From the NCBI GenBank assembly GCA_900762325.1, contig CAAFGG010000052.1, forward strand, positions 186,001 through 250,000: a stretch of 64,000 nt of DNA. Direction: 5' to 3'. Positions within the stretch are counted from its first letter, which is position 1, and the number at the start of each line of letters is the position of its first letter. The notes under the pieces are model-generated. The model was not told where the DNA came from. It did no database searches and worked only from the letters and a program-made list of their open reading frames with translations. The DNA comes from an uncultured Collinsella sp. (GTDB lineage: Bacteria > Actinomycetota > Coriobacteriia > Coriobacteriales > Coriobacteriaceae). Positions 16,137-24,481 of this stretch are shown piece after piece. The translations under genes and the position numbers were made by a program.

Positions 16137-16352
16137 TCTAAGTCTGTAACAACTGGACCGTTAAAAGTGGGCTAGGTGTTACAGATCGAGATACTTACGA
16201 ACCGCGCTGTCCCTTTGTCTCAATCTGTAACATCTGGGACTGATTTTGCCGAGTTACTGTTACAGATTGAGATTATTCCCTTGAGGGGATTCGAATGTCT
16301 CGATCTGTAACAGATAGACCGCAAAATGGGCTTTAGCTGTTACAGATCGAGA
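16137..16352. repeat. Three 55-base hairpin modules with about 80-base period
   Basis: The modules occupy 16137-16191, 16218-16272 and 16298-16352. Each has 15-base arms built on TCTGTAACA / TGTTACAGA around a 25-base centre. Modules 2 and 3 have perfect arms that differ from each other in a compensated way (CAATCTG/CAGATTG against CGATCTG/CAGATCG). Module 1 matches at 13 of 15. Centres share a GGAC/AGACC and AAAA or TTTT pattern but are diverged. Confidence 0.85.
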
Positions 16353-16384
16353 TGTTTGGGAATCCGGCAGAGCCATCGCGGCAA

Positions 16385-16421
16385 AACCACCACAAAGGTG
16401 CCTGTCCCCATTGTGGTGGTT
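16385..16421. repeat. 37-bp palindromic repeat, copy 2
   Basis: This is an identical copy of 16016-16052, with the three hairpin modules between the two. Its last base is the first base of the complement of the pseudouridine-synthase stop codon, so the element reaches into the end of that gene. Confidence 0.85.
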
Positions 16422-17080
16422 TAGGGCTCCCAGGGGCAAGGGGCTTCGATGTGGGTGTGCTCGCCGGTTACGGGATGCGTAAAGGACACGCTGTGGGCGT
16501 GGAGCATCAGGCCGCAGGGGCGCGGCGTTCCGTACAGGTCGTCGCCAACCAGGGGATGATGCTCGCTTGCCAGGTGTACGCGGATCTGGTGCTTGCGGCC
16601 GGTGAGTAGCTCGACATCAATATACGAGCGCGTGGGCAGGCCGCGGCGGCTTTTAAGGCGCTTGAGTACCTTGACGCGCGTCTGAGATGGCTTGCCGCTG
16701 GCGCCAACGCGCATCTTGCGGCTATCGTGGCGGTCGCGGGCGATAGGCTTGTCGATGAGCTTCTCGTTCCAGTCGATTTTGCCCTCGGCGAGCGCCAGAT
16801 AGTGCTTTTCGAAAGCGTGGTCGATGACCATCTGGTCAAAGGCGGGCTGCGTCTGCTTGTCGAGCGAGAACAGCACCACGCCGGTGGTGTTGCGGTCCAG
16901 GCGATTGAGCGGTTGCATGTCGGTCGCGGCAAAGCCGTCGCCCATCGCCAGCAGCAGGTCGCTGGCGTAGTCGGTGAGCGTGCGCTCGCCGGTGCCGTCG
17001 CCGTGGACGATCATGCCGGCGGGCTTGTCGATGGCCATGAGCCAGGCGTCGCAATAGAGGACTTGAGGTTCTTCGTTCAC
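16421..17080 (-). CDS. RluA-family RNA pseudouridine synthase
   Basis: The product has 219 residues. The catalytic motif is L-N-R-L-D-R-N-T-T-G; the usual form is H-R-L-D-x-x-T-S-G. The catalytic Asp is kept while the first His is Asn. The later R-K-H-Q-I-R-V-H segment is typical of the family. It isomerises uridine in rRNA or tRNA. No S4 domain is present. The target position is not predictable. It lies just downstream of the U32 gene on the same strand (15 bases apart), which suggests an RNA-modification pair. Confidence 0.88.
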   Translation of the reverse strand: MNEEPQVLYCDAWLMAIDKPAGMIVHGDGTGERTLTDYASDLLLAMGDGFAATDMQPLNRLDRNTTGVVLFSLDKQTQPAFDQMVIDHAFEKHYLALAEGKIDWNEKLIDKPIARDRHDSRKMRVGASGKPSQTRVKVLKRLKSRRGLPTRSYIDVELLTGRKHQIRVHLASEHHPLVGDDLYGTPRPCGLMLHAHSVSFTHPVTGEHTHIEAPCPWEP

Positions 17081-17095
17081 GTGTAAGCCTTTCGG

Positions 17096-19588
17096 TTAGC
17101 TGATTCCCACAAACATGCAGCCCGAGGTCGCCCCGCGTAGGCGGGCGGCGGGCTTGCGGCCGGCCTGCGCTGCTTCGACGGCACGACGGACGCGGGAGAC
17201 GGCACGGCCCACCTCATCCGTCTCGAGCAAGGTTCCGTCGACCATAAGACGACGGACGCCGGCGTCGAGCAACTGCGGTGCCTGCGGCGTAAGGTCGATG
17301 GGGTAGGCGTCGTACAAGCGAGAGCGGCCATGGATGTCGGTGCGCACGGGCATGACCTTGCCGTCGATATTCTTGAGCGACAGCTTGCGGGCGCGCAGGC
17401 GGCAGTTGGCGCAATCGTGGATGCAGCCATTGGCCACCTGCAGGATGCAGTGCTCGCTCGTCATAACGCGCGGGCGGCCAAAGACGGTGATGCCCAGAGC
17501 CGCGGGCGCGGCGGCGCCGAGCGAGACAATCTCGTCGAGCGTGATCTCGGGCGAGAGCCAAAACGCACCGGCTCCGCGCTCGGCAAGCGCCTCCATGCAG
17601 GGCGTGTTGTGCACCGGTAGACAAGAGCGAATCTCGACCGTGGCGCCGGCCTGCGCGGCTACAGCGAGCTCGGAGATATTGCCGACGGCGACGGTGGTTC
17701 CGGCATTGATCCAGGGATCGACGCGCTCGTGGTCGACGGCGCGGCAGACCTCGTCGAGTACGGGTACGATGCCCTGCTCAGGCGCATCGGCAGGGGAGAG
17801 TCCGGCTGCATCGAGCGCGTCGGTGGCCATGTAGATGCGCGTGGCGCCCTCGGCGCGAGCTGCCTCGGCGGCTTCGAGCGTGGTGACGGTGGCGCAGATC
17901 TGCGGCTCATCGCGGTAATGCTCGGGCATGGCGCGCGTACATTTGTCGCGCACCGGAATCTCGAGCGTTTTCGCGCGCTTCTCGTACGGTGCCAGAATGG
18001 CCTCTTCCAGCGCCTTACAAGCGGCGGCGCGCACCTTGTGCACGGCGGAAAAGCCCATACCGCAGCCAGCGTCGAGCGAAACGTCAAAGCTTGCGGCCTC
18101 AAAGGGAGAGGAGCCCATGCGCCCGACGTGCTCAACCAGGTCTGCCGCCTCGACGGCGCGGGTCTTGGCAGCCTCGACGGTAAAGCCCGTGGCCGTGGCC
18201 GTAAGCGAAGGATCGTCACAACAGGTGAGCGTAACGGCAAACGGCTCGCCCAGACGCGCCACAACGGACACGTCTACGGCGCGGCGGCGCAGCACATCGC
18301 GCTTGAGCGCGGCGCCGGCGGCATCAATGGCGCGCTGGCTTCGAATCACGCGCACGCGGCAGCCCTCGGGCATGCTGCGGGGCACGCGGCATTCGATGAT
18401 GTCGCCCGCGGCGGCATCATCGGCGGCAATGGTGGTCAGGAACTGGTCAAATTCGTTATCGTGGCGAAGCTCCAGCAGGTCGCCCTTGCCCACGGGCTCA
18501 AACAGCTCAATGCGGGCGATGGCGGCGCGGCGACGGCGATCGTCGGGCTTGAGTCCGCGTACATCGCGGTTGGCCAGGCGACTGCCCAGCACCGTGCCCA
18601 CAATCTGGCCGCGGTTGTTGGAGCGCTCGTAGCTCATCATCTCGTCACCCGAGGTACCGTCTTGGTAGGCGTGCGTAAAGTCGCGGTTGAAGCAGCGCTT
18701 GAGCTGTCGCTGGCGGGCCGCATCCTCATCCTTAGAGGTCGAAACATCGGCCAGCATGTCATCAATCTGGTGACGATACACGTCGACGATGGAATACACG
18801 TAATCGGGGGCCTTCATGCGGCCCTCGAGCTTGAGCGATGCGGCGCCGGCGTCATACAGACGGCGAACAAGCTGCGAAGTGTTGGTGTCGCGCGGGCACA
18901 GCGCGCGCTCGCGACCGGCAGGGGAGAGCGAGCGGCCGTTCTCGTCGATCAGCTCGTAAGGCAGGCGACAGGGCTGAGCGCACATGCCGCGGTTGGCCGA
19001 GCGGCCCGCCATGGCAAAGCTCGACAGCAGGCACAGACCCGAGTAGCAAAAGCAGATGGCGCCGTGGCTAAAGACCTCGAGGTCGACATCGGGCGCGGCG
19101 TTGTGAATGACGGCGATCTCGTCGATGGAGAGCTCGCGCGAGAGAGTCACGCGGTCGGCGCCCTGCTCGCGGCACCAAAGCGTTCCGCGGTCATCATGGA
19201 TGTTCGCCTGGGTCGAGATATGCGTCTCGATGCCGGGCATAGTGCGCTTGACCTCAAAGAACAGGCCCCAGTCCTGGATAATGAAGGCGTCGGCGCCCAG
19301 CGTGGAGCAGCGATGGATGAGTTGCAGCGCATCGCTCATCTCGGACTGCTTGATGACGATGTTTACCGTGACGTAGACGCGCGACCCGGCTAGATGCGCG
19401 GCGCGGCAGGCTTGCTCAAAGGCCTCGTCGGTAAAGTTGGTGGCCTTGCGGCGGGCGTTGAAGCTGCCCATGCCGCAGTAGATGGCGTCTGCCCCGGCGG
19501 CGAGTGCGGCGGCAAAGGGCTCCGGGCCTCCGGCGGGGGCCAAAAGCTCGGGCCTGCGGTTAGTGGTTCGGCTGGCGGTTGCGGTCAT
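17096..19588 (-). CDS. U32 family protein, RlhA-like (RNA hydroxylation type)
   Basis: The product has 830 residues. The N-terminal U32 domain starts E-L-L-A-P-A-G-G and carries the signature E-V-F-S-H-G-A-I-C with nearby C-Y-S-G-L-C and C-A-Q-P-C, which supply Fe-S or metal cysteines. The middle and C-terminal parts resemble the extended U32 group that includes E. coli RlhA (23S rRNA C2501 hydroxylation). A late cysteine cluster, C-I-H-D-C-A-N-C, lies near residue 730. It is longer than E. coli RlhA. Peptidase activity is doubtful for this family. A second, shorter U32 protein is at 59341-61299. Confidence 0.82.
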   Translation of the reverse strand: MTATASRTTNRRPELLAPAGGPEPFAAALAAGADAIYCGMGSFNARRKATNFTDEAFEQACRAAHLAGSRVYVTVNIVIKQSEMSDALQLIHRCSTLGADAFIIQDWGLFFEVKRTMPGIETHISTQANIHDDRGTLWCREQGADRVTLSRELSIDEIAVIHNAAPDVDLEVFSHGAICFCYSGLCLLSSFAMAGRSANRGMCAQPCRLPYELIDENGRSLSPAGRERALCPRDTNTSQLVRRLYDAGAASLKLEGRMKAPDYVYSIVDVYRHQIDDMLADVSTSKDEDAARQRQLKRCFNRDFTHAYQDGTSGDEMMSYERSNNRGQIVGTVLGSRLANRDVRGLKPDDRRRRAAIARIELFEPVGKGDLLELRHDNEFDQFLTTIAADDAAAGDIIECRVPRSMPEGCRVRVIRSQRAIDAAGAALKRDVLRRRAVDVSVVARLGEPFAVTLTCCDDPSLTATATGFTVEAAKTRAVEAADLVEHVGRMGSSPFEAASFDVSLDAGCGMGFSAVHKVRAAACKALEEAILAPYEKRAKTLEIPVRDKCTRAMPEHYRDEPQICATVTTLEAAEAARAEGATRIYMATDALDAAGLSPADAPEQGIVPVLDEVCRAVDHERVDPWINAGTTVAVGNISELAVAAQAGATVEIRSCLPVHNTPCMEALAERGAGAFWLSPEITLDEIVSLGAAAPAALGITVFGRPRVMTSEHCILQVANGCIHDCANCRLRARKLSLKNIDGKVMPVRTDIHGRSRLYDAYPIDLTPQAPQLLDAGVRRLMVDGTLLETDEVGRAVSRVRRAVEAAQAGRKPAARLRGATSGCMFVGIS

Positions 19589-19744
19589 ATCCTGCCTTTC
19601 AAAATGCTCAGATATTCAAAAGTATAGTGACGTCGCTGCGATGGGCGACGCCCGCAGCCTAAGCAGGACAAAGTCTTCAGCAGCTTGGACTGGCTGCTTC
19701 ACATGAGAACCGTTCAGCGGTTCGGGGAAACCGTTGGGCGATAA

Positions 19745-19775
19745 AATATTCTCGCAAGCTGATAATATTCTTGCA
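19745..19775 (+). promoter_or_regulatory. Phased direct repeats upstream of ridA
   Basis: AATATTCTCGCA (19745-19756) and AATATTCTTGCA (19764-19775) are direct repeats 19 bases apart, about two helical turns. They sit in the AT-rich part of the ridA upstream region and look like a binding site for a regulator. The regulator is unknown; the PAS-HTH gene downstream is a candidate. Confidence 0.4.
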
Positions 19776-19801
19776 TCAAACAGAAACCTTGAGTACTATC
19801 C

Positions 19802-19874
19802 CAATCAAGCGCGGTGTTCAGACCGAACTGTGCCTCCCGGTGCGAACACCGCGCTCACGCTCTCTATCTGATTG
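19802..19874 (+). promoter_or_regulatory. Structured 5' leader of ridA
   Basis: GCGCGGTGTTC (19809-19819) pairs perfectly with GAACACCGCGC (19844-19854). Inside it ACCG (19822-19825) pairs with CGGT (19838-19841). Outside it CAATCA (19802-19807) can pair with TGATTG (19869-19874), which directly precedes the TAAGGAG ribosome site. I do not recognise a known riboswitch class. The fold could control translation or termination. Confidence 0.5.
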
Positions 19875-19887
19875 TAAGGAGAAAAAC

Positions 19888-20265
19888 ATGAGCAAGACCG
19901 TCGTGTCTTCCGATAACGCACCCGCAGCCATCGGCCCGTATTCCCCCGGTATCCAGGCCGGCAACATGGTGTTCCTGTCCGGCCAGCTGGGCATCGATCC
20001 CGCGACCGGCAAGATGCCCGAGGGCGTCGAGGCCCAGGCCAAGCAGTCCCTCGCCAACGTCGAGGCCCTGCTGACCGCTGCCGGCGCTACCTTTGCCGAT
20101 GTCGTCAAGACCACGGTCTACCTGGCCGACATCGCCGACTTCGCCGCCGTGAACGAGATCTACGCCTCCAAGTTCGAGGCCCCGTTCCCCGCGCGCAGCG
20201 CCTTCCAGGTTGCCGCCCTTCCGGCTGGCGGTCTGGTCGAGATCGAGGTCGTTGCCGCTCTCTAA
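19888..20265 (+). CDS. ridA: RidA family reactive enamine/imine deaminase
   Basis: The product has 125 residues, the standard length. The key arginine is Arg103 in F-P-A-R-S-A-F-Q-V, followed by the A-A-L-P-A-G-G-L-V-E-I-E signature. RidA hydrolyses 2-aminoacrylate and related enamines to keto acids and ammonia. This fits the pathway: YgeX (33413) makes 2-aminoacrylate from diaminopropionate. ATG 19888 follows TAAGGAG; the frame is open further upstream but through the leader. It is convergent with a PAS-HTH regulator, with a shared terminator between them. Confidence 0.94.
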   Translation: MSKTVVSSDNAPAAIGPYSPGIQAGNMVFLSGQLGIDPATGKMPEGVEAQAKQSLANVEALLTAAGATFADVVKTTVYLADIADFAAVNEIYASKFEAPFPARSAFQVAALPAGGLVEIEVVAAL

Positions 20266-20295
20266 GGCGTTGGCCACAACTAAACATGACATGCA

Positions 20296-20334
20296 AAAAG
20301 ACCCTGCAGCGCGTGCGAGCTGCAGGGTCTTTTG
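20296..20334. terminator. Bidirectional terminator between ridA and the PAS-HTH regulator
   Basis: A 15-base perfect stem (AAAAGACCCTGCAGC and its complement) with an eight-base loop has A-rich DNA on the left and TTTT on the right. It can stop transcription from both convergent genes. Confidence 0.9.
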
Positions 20335-20377
20335 TCACGTAACGGATCGCTTGTGGAGCCGCGCTTCATGTTGCCCG

Positions 20378-21034
20378 TTAGCCCTCCTTGCGAACTTTTT
20401 GCAGGTAGCGGTAGACGCTGGGCTCCGAGATACCCAGCGCGGTGGCGGCGCAGGCCACGGCGCCCTTGAGCATGAACACCCCGTTGCCGTTGAGGTGGCG
20501 AATGACGTCCACGCGGTCGCTCTGACCAAGCGACGCCACATCCAGCCCGCGCGCGCTCAGCAACTCGGCAATGCTGCGGTCGATGAGCTCCTGTGTGGAC
20601 TCCGAAAGGCTTTCGACCTCGATAGGGGCGGGCTCCGTGCGCGTCGGCGCCGCATCGAAGCACGCCATGAGCTGCTGCGCCATGGCGTTGATGGAGCGCA
20701 CGGTCGAGAGGTCGGTGTTGACGCAGAGCATACCGACGATCTCGTCATTCTCGCGGATAAAGTACGTCGCTGACTCCAACGTCTTGCCGCCGGCACCGCG
20801 CCCCTCGTAGCCCGTAATAAACGGCAGGTCGCGATACTTGGCGTCGTGCATGATCTTGAGTGCCAGATCGGTGGCGGGACCGCCGACCTTGCGGCCGCTC
20901 ACGATGCCGTTGCGAATATCAACGATGGCGTGGTCGGGATCCGAGAAATCGTGCAGCACGATTTCGCTGTTTTTGCCGAGTATCTGCTCCAGAAAATCGA
21001 CCATCGGCAAAAAGCGACGTACGGTCTCGTTCAC
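20378..21034 (-). CDS. YheO-type PAS/HTH transcriptional regulator (first copy)
   Basis: The product has 218 residues. The N-terminal PAS-like YheO domain (about 5-125) contains E-I-V-L-H-D-F and V-S-G-R-K-V-G-G. The C-terminal helix-turn-helix (about 160-215) ends A-L-G-I-S-E-P-S-V-Y-R-Y-L-Q-K-V-R. The start is GTG at 21034 with AAGGAG six bases upstream; the frame is open 47 codons further but without a ribosome site. It is divergent from the NCS2 permease at 21387, so it probably responds to a purine-related signal. A relative of similar length is at 32482-33135. Confidence 0.85.
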   Translation of the reverse strand: MNETVRRFLPMVDFLEQILGKNSEIVLHDFSDPDHAIVDIRNGIVSGRKVGGPATDLALKIMHDAKYRDLPFITGYEGRGAGGKTLESATYFIRENDEIVGMLCVNTDLSTVRSINAMAQQLMACFDAAPTRTEPAPIEVESLSESTQELIDRSIAELLSARGLDVASLGQSDRVDVIRHLNGNGVFMLKGAVACAATALGISEPSVYRYLQKVRKEG

Positions 21035-21386
21035 GGGCAACTCCTTTGGGTGAAATCGGAAATGTTCATAACAATTTTTTCTCATGGTAACACGCTGCCC
21101 ATCATCTCGTATATCCGCAGGTACATTGCGTAATGCAGACGAACGGTAGGAATTTAGCGGTAAACGGTTGACCAAAAGAAATGTTAGATGTTATTTTGAT
21201 CAGACACTTTCCTGACCTGCGGAAATGCGTTATTTCAGCTGAAGAATAGTCTGATAACAAAAAATTATTATTGAGAATGAGAATCATCTTTAATACGATA
21301 TGCAATGAAGGCACAACCTCAACCCCGCACTGCGTCACAATAGAGCGTTAGATGCGAAAACAACTACTTCGAGGATTGGTGGTCAA
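21035..21386. other. 352-bp divergent promoter region between regulator and purine permease
   Basis: The region is AT-rich. It contains a permease promoter (21271-21299) and TTGACC at about 21168, which is also found upstream of ygeX. No gene and no known purine riboswitch pattern is visible. Confidence 0.6.
21271..21299 (+). promoter_or_regulatory. Candidate sigma-70 promoter of the NCS2 permease
   Basis: TTGAGA (21271-21276) and TACGAT (21294-21299) are separated by 17 bases. This would give a leader of about 80 bases before the ATG at 21387. Confidence 0.55.
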
Positions 21387-22781
21387 ATGACCCAGGAGAC
21401 GGTTACGAACGGCACTGAAGCCCTGTTCACTCGCGAAGGCATGCCTCCCGTTAAGGAAATGATCCCGTGTGCCCTTCAACACGTACTGGCATCGTTTGCC
21501 GGCATCATTACCCCGGCGGTCATCATGGCCGGCGTCTACGGCTTTAATAGCCAGCAGAGCACCGACATCATCCAGGTCGCCCTCATTCTTTCGGCGATCG
21601 ATACGGCCCTTCAGGCCTTCGCTCCCTTCCGTCGCATCGGCGGCGGCCTGCCCATCGTCATGGGCGTTTCGTTCGCGTTCCTGCCGGCCCTGCAGGCCAT
21701 GGGTGCCTCGGGTTTTAGCTTTGGTGCGCTGCTGGGCGGCGAGATCGTCGGCGGCGCCGTCGCGGTCCTCTTTGGTCTGGCCTACAGCAAGATCAAGTGG
21801 CTGTTCCCGCCCGTCGTGACCGGTACGGTCATCTTCTCCATCGGCGTTTCGCTGTATCCCACGGCCGTCAAGTATATGGCCGGCGGTATGGGTACGCCGC
21901 TGTGGGGTACCCCGCAGGCCTGGTGCGTCGCTCTTATCACCTTCGCCGTGGTCTTTGCGCTCGCCAACTTTGGCAAGGGCACGCTCAAGCTGGGCTCCGT
22001 GTTCTTTGGCATGATCGTTGGCATGATCGTTTCGATCCCCTTTGGCATGATTGACTTCTCCAGCGTCGCCACCGCTCAGGTCTTCGCCCTTCCCAAGCTC
22101 ATGCCCTACGCGCTCGAGTTTGATCCCGAGGTCTGCATTACCCTCGCCGTCGTGTTCCCCATGGTTGCTATCCAGGTTATCGGCGACGTCTCCGCCGCCT
22201 GCCTGGGCTCCATCGACCGTATGCCCACCGAGCGCGAACTCTCCGGCGCTATCGTGTCCCAGGGCCTCACCTCTATGGTCGGCGGCCTGCTGGGCGGTCT
22301 TCCCACCAGCGCCCTTGGCCAGAATGTGGGCATCATCTGCTCCAACAAGGTCGTCAACAAGTGGGTCTTTGTGATCATCGCGGCCGTCTTTGCCATCGCC
22401 GGTCTGTTCCCGCAGCTCTCTGCCGTTCTTTCCGCTATCCCGCAGCCCGTCATCGGCGGCGCGACCGTCGGCGTCTTTGGCACCATCACCATGAACGGCG
22501 TGCGCATGTTCACCCGCGAGGGCCTCACGCAGCGCACTACCACTATCGTCGGCACCTCCGTCGTCTTTGGCCTGGGTATCTGGATGGCCAGCGGTTGCCT
22601 TGCCGGCGAGGGTATGCCCGCCTGGGTGTCCACCGTCATCGGCTCCAATGCCGTAACCCCCACCGCCATCATGGCCATTGTCCTTAACCTGATCCTTCCG
22701 CAGACGCCGGTCGTGGCTCAGCACATCGATGCTGCCAAGGACGCTGCCGTGGATCTGGTCTTGCCTGAGAGCAAGAAGTAA
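21387..22781 (+). CDS. NCS2 nucleobase (purine/uric acid/xanthine) permease, first copy
   Basis: The product is a 464-residue membrane protein with about 12-14 hydrophobic segments. The family signature region appears as G-L-T-S-M-V-G-G-L-L-G-G-L-P-T-S-A-L-G-Q-N-V-G, with the conserved Q-N-V-G end. It starts with L-Q-H-V-L-A-S-F-A-G-I-I-T-P, typical of xanthine/urate symporters such as XanQ or UacT. It imports purines with protons. It heads the catabolic row followed by ssnA, ygfK, ferredoxin and xdhD. Exact substrate preference cannot be fixed. A second copy is at 42661. Confidence 0.9.
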   Translation: MTQETVTNGTEALFTREGMPPVKEMIPCALQHVLASFAGIITPAVIMAGVYGFNSQQSTDIIQVALILSAIDTALQAFAPFRRIGGGLPIVMGVSFAFLPALQAMGASGFSFGALLGGEIVGGAVAVLFGLAYSKIKWLFPPVVTGTVIFSIGVSLYPTAVKYMAGGMGTPLWGTPQAWCVALITFAVVFALANFGKGTLKLGSVFFGMIVGMIVSIPFGMIDFSSVATAQVFALPKLMPYALEFDPEVCITLAVVFPMVAIQVIGDVSAACLGSIDRMPTERELSGAIVSQGLTSMVGGLLGGLPTSALGQNVGIICSNKVVNKWVFVIIAAVFAIAGLFPQLSAVLSAIPQPVIGGATVGVFGTITMNGVRMFTREGLTQRTTTIVGTSVVFGLGIWMASGCLAGEGMPAWVSTVIGSNAVTPTAIMAIVLNLILPQTPVVAQHIDAAKDAAVDLVLPESKK

Positions 22782-22797
22782 CCAATTCGGTGCTATT

Positions 22798-22829
22798 CGT
22801 CGGCGGACGCATCGCCTCGTCCGCCGACG
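22798..22829 (+). promoter_or_regulatory. Hairpin between permease and ssnA
   Basis: CGTCGGCGGAC pairs perfectly with GTCCGCCGACG around a ten-base loop. No T-tract follows, so it is more likely an mRNA stability or processing hairpin than a terminator. A second small palindrome of the AAAGGG/CCCTTT type lies at 22853-22870. Confidence 0.5.
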
Positions 22830-22976
22830 CCATGCGGCGCCAAGCCGCACTTCAAAGGGCTTGTCCCTTTGGTGAAGCGTTGACGGGAGAGGGCCCGTTT
22901 CCGGTGTAGGCCGGCGCTTCGCACTCCGCCATGTCAGAGGTGTCAAACCCCGCCTCTGATGTTGAAGGGAGCATCC

Positions 22977-24332
22977 ATGCTTCTGGTCGCTAATGGTTCC
23001 GTCTTTACCCGCAACGCTCAGACCCCGTTCATTCCAAACGGTGCGGTCGCCATTGACGGAGATACGATCGTCGAAGTGGGCCCCGAGCGCGAGCTCAAGG
23101 CCGAGTACCCGGATGCCGAGTACGTCGATGCCCAGGGCAACCTCATCATGCCTGGACTCATCAACTGCCACACCCACATCTACTCGGGTCTGGCCCGCGG
23201 CCTTGCCATTAAGGGCTGCAACCCCACCAACTTCCTGGAGAATCTTGAGCAGCAGTGGTGGAAGATCGACGACAACCTGACGCTCGACGGCACCAAGGCC
23301 AGCGCCTATGCCACGATTTTGGACTCCATCCGTGATGGCGTCACCACGATCTTCGATCACCATGCGAGCTTCTGCGAGATCCCGGGAAGCCTCTTTACCA
23401 TTAAGGATGCAGCTCAGGAGCTGGGCATGCGTTCGTGCCTGTGCTACGAGGTCTCCGATCGCCGCGGCCAAGAAAAGTGCGACCAGGCCATTGCCGAGAA
23501 CGCCGAATTTGCCCAGTGGGCCGCCAAGGAGCGTCGCGATAACGACAACCACATGATCGCCGCCATGTTTGGCGGTCACGCCACCTTTACGCTTTCGGAC
23601 GAGACCATGGATAAGATGGCCGAGGCCAACAACGGCCTGACCGGCTTCCACATCCATGTGTGCGAGGGCATGAACGACGTGTGGGATTCCCGCCTCAACC
23701 GCGGTGGTATCAGCCCCGTCGAGCGCCTGCTACAGCACAACCTGCTGGGTCCCGACACCATGCTCGGCCACTGCATCCACGTGACGCCTGCCGAGATGGA
23801 TATCGTCAAGGAGTCCGGCACTTGGCTGGTCAACAACCCCGAATCCAATATGGGCAACGCCGTGGGCTGCGCCCCCGTGCTCGAGTTCTTCCGCCGCGGC
23901 ATCCCCGTGTGCATGGGCACCGACGCCTACACCCACGATATGCTCGAGAGCCTTAAGGTCTTCCTGATTATTCAGCGCCACAACGCCGCCATGCCCAACG
24001 TGGGCTGGTGCGAGGCCATGACGATGCTGTTCGAGAACAACGCCAAGATGGCGAGCAAGTACTTCGATCGCAAGCTCGGTGTGCTCGAGGCCGGCGCTGC
24101 CGCCGACGTTATCGTTATGGACTACAAGCCCTTTACGCCGCTGAGCGAGGAGAACATCGACGGTCACATGCTCTTTGGCATGATGGGCAAAAACTGCCGC
24201 ACCACCATCATCAACGGCCGCGTCCTGTACAAGGATCGCGAGTTCGTTGGCATTGATGAGGAAAAGATCAACGCGTGGACCATGGCTGAGTCCAAGAAGC
24301 TCTGGAGCACGCTTAACGATCGCGCCTACTAA
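22977..24332 (+). CDS. ssnA: Putative aminohydrolase SsnA
   Basis: The product has 451 residues in the amidohydrolase superfamily. The metal-binding His pair is His65 and His67 in I-N-C-H-T-H-I-Y-S-G; later ligands include F-H-I-H-V-C-E-G and the G-T-D-A-Y-T-H-D segment. E. coli SsnA is in the xdhD/ygfK region and belongs to the anaerobic uric-acid degradation set. The exact ring-opening or deamination step is not settled. ATG 22977 follows GAAGGGAG; an in-frame ATG at 22959 lacks a ribosome site. Confidence 0.9.
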   Translation: MLLVANGSVFTRNAQTPFIPNGAVAIDGDTIVEVGPERELKAEYPDAEYVDAQGNLIMPGLINCHTHIYSGLARGLAIKGCNPTNFLENLEQQWWKIDDNLTLDGTKASAYATILDSIRDGVTTIFDHHASFCEIPGSLFTIKDAAQELGMRSCLCYEVSDRRGQEKCDQAIAENAEFAQWAAKERRDNDNHMIAAMFGGHATFTLSDETMDKMAEANNGLTGFHIHVCEGMNDVWDSRLNRGGISPVERLLQHNLLGPDTMLGHCIHVTPAEMDIVKESGTWLVNNPESNMGNAVGCAPVLEFFRRGIPVCMGTDAYTHDMLESLKVFLIIQRHNAAMPNVGWCEAMTMLFENNAKMASKYFDRKLGVLEAGAAADVIVMDYKPFTPLSEENIDGHMLFGMMGKNCRTTIINGRVLYKDREFVGIDEEKINAWTMAESKKLWSTLNDRAY

Positions 24333-24481
24333 TTCACAAGTAGATTCACGCGCGTCGGGTGTTTCGCCGCATCCGGCGCGCGTATAGGCGGCCTCCGCGG
24401 GGTCGCCGGCGCTGTGCTAGCGCTACACCGTATTTGCGCCCGCCGCGCGGTCTCGCCGGGCGTTACAGAGAGGAGCTCACT

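Larger units (their letters stand above)
15992..16420. other. 430-bp gap of hairpin repeats between deoR-type gene and pseudouridine synthase
   Basis: The gap contains a terminator-like hairpin (16085-16126), three regularly spaced 55-base hairpins (16137-16352) and two direct copies of a 37-base palindrome at its edges (16016 and 16385). No gene is visible. Confidence 0.8.

Noticed and set aside
21269..21290. Fur-box-like sequence GAGAATGAGAATCAT upstream of the purine permease
   Set aside because: It matches about 14 of 19 positions of an iron box, but there is no iron-related gene here and it overlaps the likely -35 to -10 region; AT-rich chance similarity is more likely.
21348..23657. 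Long minus-strand frame opposite the NCS2 permease and ssnA
   Set aside because: The translation is low-complexity (His/Asp/Gly rich) and mirrors two well-supported plus-strand genes.
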